Made by a program: the position numbers and the translations under genes | Notes under the pieces: generated by a model | Databases searched by the model: none | What the model saw: only the letters and a program-made list of their open reading frames with translations | What the model was told of the DNA's origin: nothing | Assembly: GCF_963576675.1 (NCBI RefSeq) | Contig: NC_088916.1 | Location: 54,499,001 to 54,563,000, forward strand | From: Euphorbia lathyris | Taxonomy: Eukaryota; Streptophyta; Magnoliopsida; Malpighiales; Euphorbiaceae | Reading direction: 5' to 3' | Length of the DNA: 64,000 nt | Shown: piece by piece, positions 23,213 through 35,099 of the stretch | Position numbering within the stretch: the stretch's first letter is position 1 | How the letters are laid out: every line of letters starts with the position of its first letter

Positions 23213-23412
23213 GTTAGCAGGTAACTAACAGCGCCCCCTGGCAGGCGAACGTCCCACGAACGCCAGACACGGCGCTCGACGCGTCAAACGCTCGTCCAGC
23301 GGGCGTTTGACGCACGCCCGACGCTTGTTGGGTGGCCACCCGACTCCCATTGGACGAACGCCCAACGGACGTTGGACGCGCGCCCAACCAGCAGTTGGGC
23401 GCACGCCTAACC
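23213..23412. repeat. GC-rich repeated ACGCCCAAC words in the solo LTR
   Basis: Variants of GACGCGCGCCCAACC, GAACGCCCAACGG, GTTGGGCGCACGCC and GCGTTTGACGCACGCC recur in both orientations over 200 bp. The patch is strikingly GC-rich within AT-rich DNA and lies just upstream of the LTR TATA box, so it is a candidate U3 regulatory block. Confidence 0.65.
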
Positions 23413-23425
23413 TCGGGATCCGTGC

Positions 23426-23434
23426 CTATAAAAA
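23426..23434 (+). promoter_or_regulatory. TATA box of solo LTR
   Basis: CTATAAAAA lies directly after the GC-rich block and about 330 bp into the LTR, and fits a retrotransposon core promoter. It gives the plus strand as the probable orientation. Confidence 0.55.
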
Positions 23435-24155
23435 GCACGAATCCCCATGCATTTGAGGGGGGAGAGAGATTTTGGGAGATTCTCTTTCTAAAAAAATTAT
23501 TTTAGAGAGAGAAAGTAAATTTTTGGGGAAAAACATTTTTTTTCCTAAAAATTGAAAATTTCCAAAAAGTTAAATATTTTACAAAAAAACACCAAAAATC
23601 ACAACTCGTGGAATCAACCGACTTCGACTGTCAATACCGATCTTGAGGTATTATCTGAGGACTAGACTCGTTTAATTTATTTATTTTGTTTATTTATTTT
23701 ATTTTTAGTTTTGTTTATTTATTTATTTTATTTATTTTATCACATTCATTTATTTTCCCGTATTTATTTAATTCCCGTCTCGTATTAAATAAACGTTTTG
23801 GTTTTAAATAAAAACCTCGTTTTAAAGTCCCAACACGAACCGTGACCCAATTTAAGGGTAGTTCGGGATTAAAACGTTGTAAATATAGAATTTAAAAAGC
23901 TTTTTAAATTAACGTTTTGAAATAAAACATCGTTTTGGGGAGGCTCCGCTATAGACTATGACCCGATTTGGGTAGTTCGGGGACCAAAATGATTGAATAG
24001 AGTAGATCTAAAGCTTTTTGATAAATCTGAAAACTGTTGGGACTGTTTCTGTAATTCACCCTTTTCTGTCACTAAAAGCTGTTTAGCGACAGATTTTCCG
24101 TCGCTAAAGCTGCTAGAACTTTAAAAAGCCCATTTTTTAACCTTTTGGCCTTTGT

Positions 24156-24160
<5 letters not shown>

Positions 24161-24188
<28 letters not shown>
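24161..24188. repeat. (TA)14 microsatellite
   Basis: A simple TA run inside the solo LTR. Confidence 0.9.
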
Positions 24189-24191
<3 letters not shown>

Positions 24192-25993
24192 TTGGGTTTA
24201 TTCAAGTTGTATTAGTAAATGTTTTGGGGATAATTAGATGTTATTTTGATGTTCATTGTTTTTACTTGTTTTTAATTCAAACATTGTTTTCATTATTATT
24301 TTTACTTATCAACAATTATACTATATTTTATTCCTTTACTTCCTTATTTTTTAAAATCTATAGATATAATTATTATTTTTAACCAAAATGTACATGTATA
24401 TTTATTCTCCTTTTGAATTTCCTATATGTATATATTTCAAATGTATTTGGGTTGGGTGGATTTAGACTTAATTTGTTAATTGTTATAATTATGTTCAAGT
24501 AAAGGTTAATTGAGTGAAAAAAGGGAAAATAAATCACAAAAAGAGAGTTCGATTTGCTTATTTAAACTAAAGGTTTCTAGAGGTTCCAAATGTAAATAAA
24601 AGGTTTTTAGTTCGTTATCATTTTCAAACGACTTCCCAAAATATCACGTTTTGAAACCTTAATCCGTTCCAACGACGGATTAAGCGAACCTTGTTATTAA
24701 AATCGTATTCTTGTAAATAATAGAGTTTTGAATCGCTTTTCTATCTAAACGGTTTTGTACAAAAATAAATGGACTTGTATGCTTAATCACGTTTTTTGGT
24801 TAAAACTTCTTATTTCACGTTTTCCAAACACTCGAACCGTTCCAACGACGATTCGAGTGAAAAACATGTAAATTAACAGGGTTTTGAAACATATCTAAAT
24901 CATTCCAACGGCGATTAAGGTACGAACCATGTAAATAAACCTTCTTTTGGGGAGTGAGATTAGTTTAGATTTGATGTATAGCTTAAAGCATAACTCACGT
25001 TGTAAATAAATCAATCCTTCCTTCTATCTCCCTCTTTCTTCTACATATTCTAATTCATGTAAATGAGTGATTCTCTACTAAAATGGCTTTCCATAATATG
25101 CTCAAAACGGTTTTCAAAACGAGAAAGAAAAGGTTTCAAATGAATTTTAAACTTAAAGAAATATGCGATTAGTCCGTTAGCGCCTAACATGCTAAGTAGG
25201 AGGCCGGTGGTTCAGAACCGGGCGATGTCGGGGTGCCTAGTAGCCTTTCTCCAGAAATGAGCTAGCCTTCTCGGCTCGTACCCAAATTTCCCGAACCCTC
25301 ACCGGTCTCCCGTAAGGGATCGATGTTCATTTCCCATTCGTGGGTGGCGACTCTTCCATACTCCGAGCTCCGGCCCTGTCGAGCAGCTTGATTCCGTGAT
25401 TGGTTGCTTTCGGCGCCAATCACAACATCTGTCGTCAACGGTGTCCACCCCTCGGGTCTTCCGGGCGAGGCCGCGACACCTACAATAATATTTATAAATT
25501 CGGTGAAATATTTGAAATTTTTTTATCCAACTCGTATAAAAAATAATATATTTTTTATTTTCTTAAAAAAATCACGTCTAATCATATGTTTGTGATCTGT
25601 TACTAACGATATTAAAATGGTGCACACATGAATTGTAGATGACAATATTCATAACCAAGAGACAATTTCATAAATTATTTTTCAAATTGACCCAACTTAT
25701 CAATGTTAGGGGTAAAATTGTTTTTGACTGCCAACATATGGTATAATATAATTGCATTATTTTAGACGTTAAGGGTAAAATTGCTCCTAACTATAAATGT
25801 TAGCGGTATTTTTGCACTTTATCCTATTACAAAATAAAAATGTGTTATACAAATTAATAAAAATAATTTATATAAAAAATAGAAAATTTATTGAACACAA
25901 CAAAACCTTATTCTTCCAATAATTATGTTGTAGAAATATAAATAATGTTAAAGAATAAACATATTTTGTGGAAATAAGAATGATAATTTTGTA

Positions 25994-28900
25994 GCCGTCG
26001 AATGGGAATTGGCGGGTTACTGGTTTCTATGGTTGTCCGGAACGGAACAGAAGGAGAGAATCTTGGGAGCTGTTGCGGTCTTTAGCCTCTCAATCCCAAT
26101 TACCTTGGGCTATTCTTGGGGATTTTAATGATTTACTGGCGCGGGAAGATAAGCAGGGGTTATATGACCATCCTGAGTGGTGTTACAGGGGCTTTAGAGA
26201 GACAATTAGGAAGTGTGGCTTGTTTGCTCTTCCCCTTATGGGTTATCAGTTCACATGGATTCGTCATAGAGGAAAGCCAAACGAAGTTCAGGAGAAACTT
26301 GACAGAGTTTTCGTTAACCTGTCATGGCAAGAAAAATTTCCAAATTGATCCTCTTTAAACACAACAGCCCCGTTATCTGACCATAATCCTATTGTCCTTC
26401 AAACTGAGCTTCTATAGGGGTTTTGACCGAGTCGTCGCTTCATGTTTGAGAACAAATGGCTCCGTGAGAATGATTTGGATCATACTGTCAAAGCGGGTTG
26501 GGAAGAAATGAGACATGTGGGGATCATTGATAGACTGTCAAATGTGGCAGGCCATATTAATCGTTAGGGTCGTGCGCTGTTACGAACGGAACAATCTGAT
26601 ACGCGCGCTGGTTTGGCTCGGATGGAGCAGCTCCGTGAATCCTCTACGGAGCAGGCCGTGAGGGGTTATGAAGTGGCTAGACAGCAGGTGATTGACAGTC
26701 TTTTGAAAGTGGAGGATCATTGGAGACAGCGAGCGAAGGTGGAATGGCTGTCTGAGGGTGATTCTAATACTAAGCTTTTCCAAGCTGTCGCCAATGGTAG
26801 AAAGAAGAGAAATAAAATCAACAGACTGCAAAATGGGAGCGGAAACTGGACATCTGACCCTGACGAACTTTGTCAGATTGCGCAGGATTATTTCTCTAAC
26901 CTGTTCGATGGCGGATCGGGGGATTTTGCTCCTGTCACTGACCTGATTACAACCAAAGTATCTAGGGAGGATAATGAACAACTGCTAAGGGATTTTACGA
27001 TCGAGGAATTCAAATCTGCCCTGTTTGAGATGCACCCTGACAAATCCCCTGGGCCTGATGGGTTTAATCCGGGTTTCTTTTAGAGATTTTGGACACTACT
27101 TGGAGCTGATATCTTTCAGGCAAGTTGCAGCTGGCTTCATTCTGGTATGTTTCCTCCCGGCTTAAATGATACTATTATTGCGTTGATCCCAAAATGTGAA
27201 CAACCTTGCTCTATGAAGGACCTTCGGCCTATTGCCCTGTGTAATGTAATCTATAAAATAATCTCAAAAGTGCTTGCTAATTGCCTCAAGAGGATTCTTC
27301 CTAGGCTTATCTCTGAAAACCAATCTGCTTTTATCAAAGGAAGATCAATTCATGATAATATTCTTATTGCTTTTGAGGTTATTCATAGTATGAAAAGGAA
27401 CATGCATAGGAAAAATGGGGACGTTGCCCTTAAGATTGATATTAGTAAGGCCTATGATAGAGTGAATTGGGATTACCTTGCTGCCATGCTCCTTAAATTG
27501 GGTTTTGACCCTGGGTGGATTAAATACTTCATGCTTTGTGTCAGTACAGTGAAATACTCAGTAAAAGTTAATGATAGATTAGTGGGCCATATTTCTCCGA
27601 AACGGGGGCTTAGACAGGGCGACCCGTTATCTCCATATCTCTTTTTGTTGTGTGTGGAAGGTTTATCAGCTCTGATTTCACACTCGGAGAGGCTTGGAAA
27701 ATTGCATGGGGTTCGTGTGTGTAGAAGGGCCCCCCAGTCTCTCACTTATTATTTGCTGATGATGCATTCATGTTCTTTCGGGCAAATATCGAGGAAAGTA
27801 GGGAGATGAAGAGTATCGTATCCGTGTATGAAGTCGCTTCGGGCCAGGCAGTCAATTTTGCTAAATCCGGCATTATGTGTAGTAGTAATGTGGATCCTCT
27901 TCTTACTGAGGGAATCTCCAGCATTCTGGGTGTTAGTCAACCCCTTGATACTGGCCGTTACCTGGGCTTACCATCGTTGGTTGGAAAGAAAAAGAGGGCC
28001 ATATTTGCTCATCTGAAGGACAGACTGTGGAAAAAGATACAGAGCTGGTCAAATAAGCCTCTATCTAAAGCGGGTCGAGCAACATTGATATACGTGCTGT
28101 GGGACAAGCCATACCCATTTACTATATGAGTGTCTTTTTGCTTCCTATCTCCACGCCTGAGGAGCTCCAACGAATGTTAAACTCCTTCTGGTGGGGAAAC
28201 AAGAAAGATGGATCTCGTGGAATTAACTGGATGGTTTGGGATAAGCTGTGCACTACAAAGGATGAGGGAGGATTGGGATTCAGGGATTTCACTGCTTTTA
28301 ATTTAGCTTTATTAGGAAAACAAGGGTGGCAACTTCAGTCATCTCCAGATTCTCTTGTTAGTCAAGTTTCCAAAGCCAAATATTACCCAAATGGGGAGTT
28401 TATTGAAGCCCGGTTAGGACATTGTCCTAGCTTCATTTGGCGGAGTATCTAGAGCTCTCAATTATTGCTTAATAAAGGAAGTAGATGGAAGATAGGAAAT
28501 GGCCAATCGATCAATGTGTGGAAAGATAAGTGGTTGAGAAATGATTATAGCCAGAAGATCACCTCCCCTAGGGTGGATGGTTTGGAAGATTTAAGGGTTA
28601 GTGACTTATTCATTCTGAATTCATATGACAGGGATGTCGAGTTGCTTGAGGAGCTCTTTACTGAGTCAGACATTGCGGATATCTGTCGTACTGCTGTCAG
28701 AGTGGAGAGGCATCAGGATGAATTAATTTGGGGTGGCTCAAAATCTGGTCTCTATACAGTTAAAAGTGCCTATCGCACCGCAATGAGAGAGGATGAGGTT
28801 GCTCAGGGTTATCGAAGGGGATTGGCATCTGATATGGTTTGCTGCTGTACCGTATAGGGTGCGCTACTTTTGTTGGAAGCTGGTTCGGGATTGTATTCCA

Positions 28901-29823
28901 ACTAGGATCAAATTAAGGAGACGAGGGATTGACATACCTAACGAGTATGTGATGTGTGGCCTGGACATTGAAGACGCTTGGCACCTTTTCTGGTTGTGCC
29001 CAAAAGCACAGCTAATATGGCGGGAGGCGGGTCTTCATGGAAATCTGGAGCTGAAAGCTACTAATGCTGCAAACTTTGCATCCTATTTTTTTGATTTCTG
29101 CAGGTCAAATAATCCTTGGAATGTGCAGCTCTTTATGGTCCTGCTTTGGTGCTGTTGGCGCGCGAGAAATGATAAATTTTGGAAGCAGACCACCAGTCTG
29201 CCAGCGATTGTGGTTGACGGATGCCGAAGAACTCTGCTGGATTGGCAGGCCGCACAGAGGCGATAGAATCTCTCAAGTGCCAAGTCGTGTTCGGCCTTGT
29301 GTGCGAATAAATGGCATCGTCCGCCCCCTCATTCCCTCTCTTCCTGCACTGGTTACAACACTTTCACTATCCTTGGAAAATCTGGTAATAGCGCGGTGTT
29401 ACGAAGACCCGATGGTTCTTTTGTGGCTGCTCGAACTGGGACTACGGACGGCTTGATGGACTCCCGCGAAGGTGAAGCATGGGCTATCCTCCAAGCGATG
29501 AAGTGGATCTGTGGTAGAGGAGAAACTGCAGTAATCTTTGAATCTGACTCACAGGTTGTTGTTCATGCCATCAATTCAAACCTTCCCGATGTATCTGAAT
29601 TCGGGGATCTTATTGGTCAGATTCGGCTCTTATTATCAACTCAGAACGGCTTCTCTATCCGTTTTATCCGAAGGCTAGCAAATGGTTTAGCTCATGTCTT
29701 GGCAAGAGCGACCGCCCAACATGTTAGCCCTTTTATTATGATGTAGTTCTGAGTTTTGTTTCGCTTTCTATTCTAAATTTCTGTAATGACTCTCAGCATT
29801 AATGAATTTCTCTTTCAAAAAAA
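25994..29823 (+). mobile_element. 5'-truncated L1-type LINE with 17-bp target duplication
   Basis: Flanked by agaatgataattttgta at 25977-25993 and 29824-29840 and ending in an A run after ttaatgaatttctctttc, it shows the classic LINE insertion signature. It begins in the endonuclease domain, so the 5' half was lost at insertion. It sits in the split hAT-like element. Confidence 0.92.
25998..29746 (+). pseudogene. LINE ORF2 remnant: EN, RT, zinc finger, RNase H
   Basis: Blocks in order are endonuclease (GDFNDLLAREDKQG, about 26117-26160), RT (DLRPIALCNVIYK, SAFIKGRS, RQGDPLSPYLFLLC), the region of the catalytic FADD at about 27750, which is frameshifted, then SFWWGNKKDGS, a zinc-finger segment (CIPTR...HLFWLC) and RNase H (EGEAWAIL, ESDSQVVVHA, RLANGLAHVLARA). 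The frame is broken by stops at about 26346, 27081 and 28450 and by frameshifts near 27740, 28090, 28830 and 29265. Non-functional. Confidence 0.85.
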
Positions 29824-30024
29824 AGAATGATAATTTTGTAAATAACAAATAACTACAAAAAGCTTCAAATAGAAGCTTTCGTGAAACGTTCCAGAACCCT
29901 GCAGTTTCAAGAGAAAATGCTAAACGATGCAGTTATATAAATCTAATCAAACGCTATATTTCATGTGGTTTGAAGTGAAACGTTAAACGGTCATCCGAAA
30001 AGTTGAAACAAACACCCGCTTAAG

Positions 30025-33000
30025 TATCACTTAAAATATAGTAACAAAATAAAAAATAATTATAAAAAGCTAGAAGCGTATTTTAGTAAAGAATGGGTAT
30101 TTAGTAATTCCATGAATAAATATAACGAAGCTTCTTTTGCGAGGGACGCAAGGGGACAAATTACAAGTGCGAGGAGGATTAGAACTATGGATGAAAGTAA
30201 CGGAAGCTGAAATTCATCAACGGGGTCCACGTGTAGAAGGAAGGATGCTACCTGCCGTCGGTGTTGTCTTATCCATCATGGGCCACCTTTTTTTTTTTTT
30301 AAAGTAAAAATTAATATTAAATACAAAGAGGGTTTAGCAATAAATAAATATTAAATAGAAAGAGAGAATTCTCGCCGAATTTTCATTTGTTCCCGATTTC
30401 TTATGATTTTCCCACCAGAATTTCCCGCCACAATAGAGTAACATAAGCCGTCGATTGCATCTGATTAGATCTTTTTGGCTCATCTCTAACCGTTGATTCT
30501 AAAATCTTTGTCCTCTTTTATTATACATTAATCGAGAAAACATATTCACAAAACACACTTGCAATTATCACAAATATAACAAAAGAAGAATGAATTAACC
30601 TTTTGAATAAAGCCAAATTAACAAATAAAGAGAAAATATCACCAGGACCCCTCGTATTTTCAATATTTATTGGTTTAAGTTTTTTTTTTTTTTATATATA
30701 TTCAATTATCAATCCATGTTTTGTTATTATTTTCATAATTTATTTGTTATGATCCAATATGATATTAGCGGATTTTTGAATAATAATGGTTAACCTCCTA
30801 ATCTAAAAATGAAAAATATTTAGAAGCATTGATTACTATATCCTCTTATATTCTTAATGTCGTCATTAATATAAATACATAGTAAAATTACATGTGATCC
30901 AAAAATAAAATATGAAATCGACACTAATCTAATTAGATTGGTACGATTATGACACAAAATATTTTAGATTGGATTAGGATTGACTCATTTGACACTAACC
31001 CAATAATTGACAAAACATAAATACGACATTATTAAACCGATAATTGCTACCACTAAATATAAGTATTGAGGGAGAAACAAGTGTCGATAACTTTATAACA
31101 AGAAAAACGAGCTAACTTTTACTAGCTTTCAATAAGAGCAAATAATAAACAATCAACATGTACATAAATGGTAGATATAAACAGTTGAATCAAATAAGCT
31201 CTAATTAAAATATAGACTTTAGTTATTATAATGAATATCAAGTCGGATTAAAGTGTGTGTTTTAATGTATATACTTTGAAATTTTATCTTTTTTACAATA
31301 TTATTGTACGAGTGATGAGTGGATCATATCAATTCTCGGTGGGGACAAACGTCGAGTTGGTATAAGAAATAATATTTGAGGTATGGACTCCTTTGACGTT
31401 AGATCTCTGTCACCCCTAGGCCAGTAGTCGATACCGGCTTAAGCGATCAATTGTAGTCCATCAAAAACCAGGAGAGGTGGATATTCAACCTAAGAGAAAG
31501 AAGGGCAGATGCATCCATAGGATGAACCCTATGGATACGAGATAGCTATAGTGCGTGCTTCTTCTAAGAAAAGCTTTAATATACAGGGGGCCTTCAGGGA
31601 TGAATTACTGACACATGCATTGACGAGTTATGTATAGGGGTTTGTAGTCGATCGAACTTTCCAGTTAGCGAATCCCTCCCAGTTGAGACTTTTTACTGGT
31701 CTTTTCAACATTACCTTCTTAAACCCCTTCGATATCGGTTGGTTGGCTGGAGACTTGGAAAGTCTAAGCACTACACATGAATTTAGCGTAGTCCAGGTCT
31801 ATTCCCGAGTCGGTGCACCACGTCATTTGCGTGCTAAACTTTATAATTTTATATCATATTATACATTTTAAGGTCTAGAATCCATAATTTAGTATTCAGT
31901 GTTTATATAATACTAAAAAGTTATGTAACTAAAAATTGTATAATGTTATTTTTTATTGGTTAAGATATTATGCGATATCGAATTATTGATCCAACGCATC
32001 ACGTCATTGTGTGCCGTACCTGTAATAATTTTTTATTTTTTTTAGAGTTTGGACAAATAAAAAGTTTCATCATTGATGTTTACACATAAATAGATAAAAG
32101 AAGGTCTTACGTTTTCTATCGAATATGATATTGATCATATGAATTGAATTTAATATGTGTAGATATAATTGATTAATAACTCACTATATTACATAAAAAA
32201 AAATGAAGGCTCCATAGTGTTGTTTTCAATAATTAAATAAAGTGGTCAAATCATATTAATTTTATGAAAATTTGAATCCAGTAATTTGGCAGTTAAGATT
32301 TTCTAAACAAAAGCAGTTTGATATACTTTAACAAGTTATTTATAATTATTAAAAAAAAAACAAGTTATTTATAACTGTTTTAATAATATAGTAAAAAGTT
32401 TATAAATTTTTATGATTTTTTTTTATTTGATGGACTTAAATATCAGTATTTAACAAACTATTTATAACTCCGCTAGTAATAATTTTTTTTAAAGATAGTC
32501 GATATTTAAAGATCTATTCTGACAACTAAATACAATCAAATAACAGCAAACTAATTTATTTAAATTTTCTGTTAAATATAAAAACAATAAAATTACATCA
32601 TTTTGTACATTGTTTTTACCCCTGTAATAAATAAAGTTTTAGTGTCTTGTGGATCTCGGCTCCATGACAATTAGGGATGACAACGGGTATCTGACACTAC
32701 CTGATCCTAATGTGACTATCCGTACTTTGTATAAAACGATACGAGACGGGTATGAAATTAAAATCATTATCCGTGACGATATGAAACCAGTATGAGAATG
32801 CCTCAGGGTACCTGGAACCCGTCATAAATTTTTTATATATTAAAAATATTATTGTTTTTTAGATGTAAGAGGTGAGATTCAAACCTCAACCTTTTGCGTT
32901 TCAACCACTGAGTGATACTATTAAGCTACTTTATTCTTATTGATTAAAGTTTAATTTGTTCGATTTTTAGATGAATGATTTATTAAATTTATATTTTGTT

Positions 33001-33470
33001 AAATTTCGTAATATTTTTTGTTTTATGTATTGATTTTTAATGGATAAGGGTATTTATGGATACCTGCGAATTAAATGGGACAAGTATAGAATGTAACAAA
33101 AATATATCAGTTAGAGTAATGAGATAAATACGTGTAATTAAAAAATAAATGAGTAAATCAGCGCCGTTGATCGTCCATAAACTTTGAGGAGAGGAAGCAT
33201 CGTAAGTCATGAGGCAGTGAAATACAGTGACCACTCAAATTAGTACGGACAAAATAATGGAATGGTAGAAATAATGTAAAATATAATCAGACAAGATTTT
33301 AAAAGTGAAGTTGGAGTTGTAGCTGATTTTGTTGACTATATGTGAACTTCTAATTCCAACATTGTTTTTTTTCCTACTAATAAACACTAATGTGGCCCTC
33401 CCTCACTCCTCACTCCTTAATTCTTTATTTTTTCTATTTAATTACTAGCAACTTTTGCTTCTCCCCTTCC
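30025..33470. other. AT-rich intergenic DNA
   Basis: No gene is supported. 31310-31840 has higher GC and few stops on the plus strand but no recognisable product; it could be an old element fragment. 32660-32960 begins TAGGGATGACAACGGGTAT, a word typical of small plant repeats, and contains GAGATTCAAACCTC at about 32873-32886, which reads in reverse like a degenerate polymerase III B box; a tRNA-derived SINE is possible but unproven. Confidence 0.35.

Positions 33471-33500
<30 letters not shown>
33471..33500. repeat. (ATT)10 microsatellite
   Basis: A simple triplet run. Confidence 0.9.
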
Positions 33501-33501
<1 letters not shown>

Positions 33502-33745
33502 CTATCATTTTTAACCAAAATACAATTTTTACTTATTGATAAATTGTTATATTTGGGGGCCTAAGAGACCGTGTATGTGATAACTTCCTACTAGGACATT
33601 AGTCTTTCGTGCCTTTAGTACAATTATAAAGAGGCTATAAAAGGTACAATTCAGAGAGCCATTGTTTTACTAGTCTATTTGCTCTACCAATTTTCCAAAA
33701 AAAAAAAATACATAATGACTTACCCATCAATGAGTTCCCTATCAA

Positions 33746-34442
33746 CTACTGGCGTCTCCCTTGTTTCGTAAGTAGTAATTGAACACGAAGAAAGAATGAG
33801 AAATTTGACCATCGAAAATCTACCTTATTTATTATTGGTATCGGAAAATAAATCATGGCTTCATCAGAACTTGAAACGACGACGATCAGTAGTGGATTTG
33901 ATAAAAAAAAAAGGTTATTGACGTTACCATTAAGAATAAAACACCACTTGCCATGCCGACAGAGTTTATCACTTACAAATGCTTGCTTCCGACATGATCT
34001 AAAGGATGAAGGAACTTTCTTTATAGTTCTCACCAAAAGAGTCTCTCAGATAGGGAGAACGAACAAACCTCCCTATATACATTTGAGTATGATGGTCGGA
34101 CCGTCCATCAGCAACCCATTCCAAACATAATTGGGTTAGCATAACGAGAGTTGGGTTAATCCCTAGAAACTTGTTCTCAGGTACCTCTAGAGGTGTATCA
34201 GAAGGTTTAACGAAGAGCATGTCACAATTGTAAGCGTAAGACTTTTGGATCCTTATTCTGGGTTGGTGATGGAAAGACAGTTGAATGCATTGACTTTCAC
34301 GATGTTTGAGACTATCATTGCAAACCCAATGCCTACAGCCCAACAATATGCGCCTTTAGAGGCCTACGGTAAATGGGGAGTTAATTCCCAAGTTCACATC
34401 ATATTGGACCCTAGATGTATCCTTCGTATGCTAGATGTCTGA
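33746..34442. other. Short unrecognised frames, probably decayed element
   Basis: Minus-strand frames 34346-33999 (115 codons) and 34036-33746 (96 codons) overlap and could be one broken frame; plus-strand frames overlap them. The protein words (CDMLFVKPSDTPLE, GINPTLVMLTQ, KWCFILNG) are not ones I can assign. GC is higher here and to about 34970 than in the flanks, as in old transposon coding sequence. No function is proposed. Confidence 0.3.
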
Positions 34443-35099
34443 TGGGTCCTAAGAAGGCGTGGACACTCTTTCCCTTATCGATAAAAAGTCGATAAGGCCA
34501 ATACCACTTTCAAGATGCTTTCTAGAGTCATGTTGAGAACTCTAGACTGACGCTCCCATAATGTGGGTCAAGGACCTTTTGTGAGGAAGGTTGCTCAATT
34601 AATCATGTTAAGAGAATGGACTGGAAGTGTTCTAAGTAGTTATCCATGCTCACCACATAAAATATTGAGTGTGGTCTAAGAGCTCGATCAATGACTCGGT
34701 CTTCAGAGGTTGACTTGTTGTGGGGTGGCCCCCTAGATACTCTATGATGCCAAAATCAGTAAGATTTTCAGGAAAAGTATTGTGGTGGAATGTGAAACCT
34801 GTATTAGAAAAGAGCAGAAAATGCATTTTTTATCAAGGTCTCAAAAGGGTGAGACTACCTTACTGCCCTTAGGTGAGATGGAGACTATAAGTCGATGTGG
34901 AGAATGAGGAGTCTGGATTCATAGAGGGATAGACCATTTTGAGAGTCTCAAACTCATTTAGACTTGAGTCTTTAATATTGTGGATTCGTAACAAAATATA
35001 TAATTTTTAGGTGGTATTTGGTTTGAGCTTGAGATTTGATTTTTAAGTTAAGACACAACTTGACTAAGCTTGCTGAAATTAAAATCAGGCTAGATTTGG
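34443..35099. other. Noncoding stretch of unclear origin
   Basis: Moderate GC to about 34970, then AT-rich. Stops in all frames; no element ends recognised. Confidence 0.3.

Larger units (their letters stand above)
23098..25484. repeat. Solo LTR (2387 bp) with 5-bp target duplication
   Basis: It starts TGTAGACACTGAGTCGG and ends CGCGACACCTACA; the termini are inverted (TGTAG/CTACA). ATAAT is duplicated at 23093-23097 and 25485-25489. A TATA box lies at 23426-23434. There is no gag, pol, primer site or second LTR, so recombination between two LTRs most likely removed the body. The family is not assigned. The reading frame 23214-23438 in the GC-rich part has no known product. Confidence 0.85.
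22307..25825. mobile_element. Foldback MITE-like element, split by two insertions
   Basis: The left terminus (AGGAAAAATA..., then AATTTTACTCTTAACGTCTA) and the reverse complement of the right terminus (AGGATAAAGTGCAAAAATA..., then AATTTTACCCTTAACGTCTA) form inverted ends that stay similar for over 100 bp. The flanks attataaa (22299-22306) and attacaaa (25826-25833) are an 8-bp duplication with one mismatch. It is homologous to 13312-13866. It was later hit by a LINE stub (22363-22881) and a solo LTR (23098-25484). Confidence 0.7.
22125..30019. mobile_element. Small hAT-like element split by nested insertions
   Basis: The left end GGCCTGTTTGGTTCAGCTG (22125) and the right end (reverse complement GCGGGTGTTTGTTTCAACT, to about 30019) are related termini of the kind seen in plant hAT MITEs; interior words AAAAAGCTTC and GAAGCTTT near 29860 fit. 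The short word ttaag borders both ends (22121-22125, 30020-30024) but a full 8-bp duplication is not clear. Removing the foldback element (22307-25825) and the LINE (25994-29840) leaves roughly 500 bp. Confidence 0.4.

Noticed and set aside
23214..23438. 74-codon minus frame in the solo LTR
   Set aside because: It arises from the GC-rich repeated words and has no start context or homologue that I recognise.
32660..32960. tRNA gene or SINE from a B-box-like word
   Set aside because: No A box, no cloverleaf and no A tail could be placed; kept only as a possibility in the region note.
33746..34442. Overlapping short frames as a new gene
   Set aside because: No splice structure, homologue or consistent frame; listed only as unrecognised.
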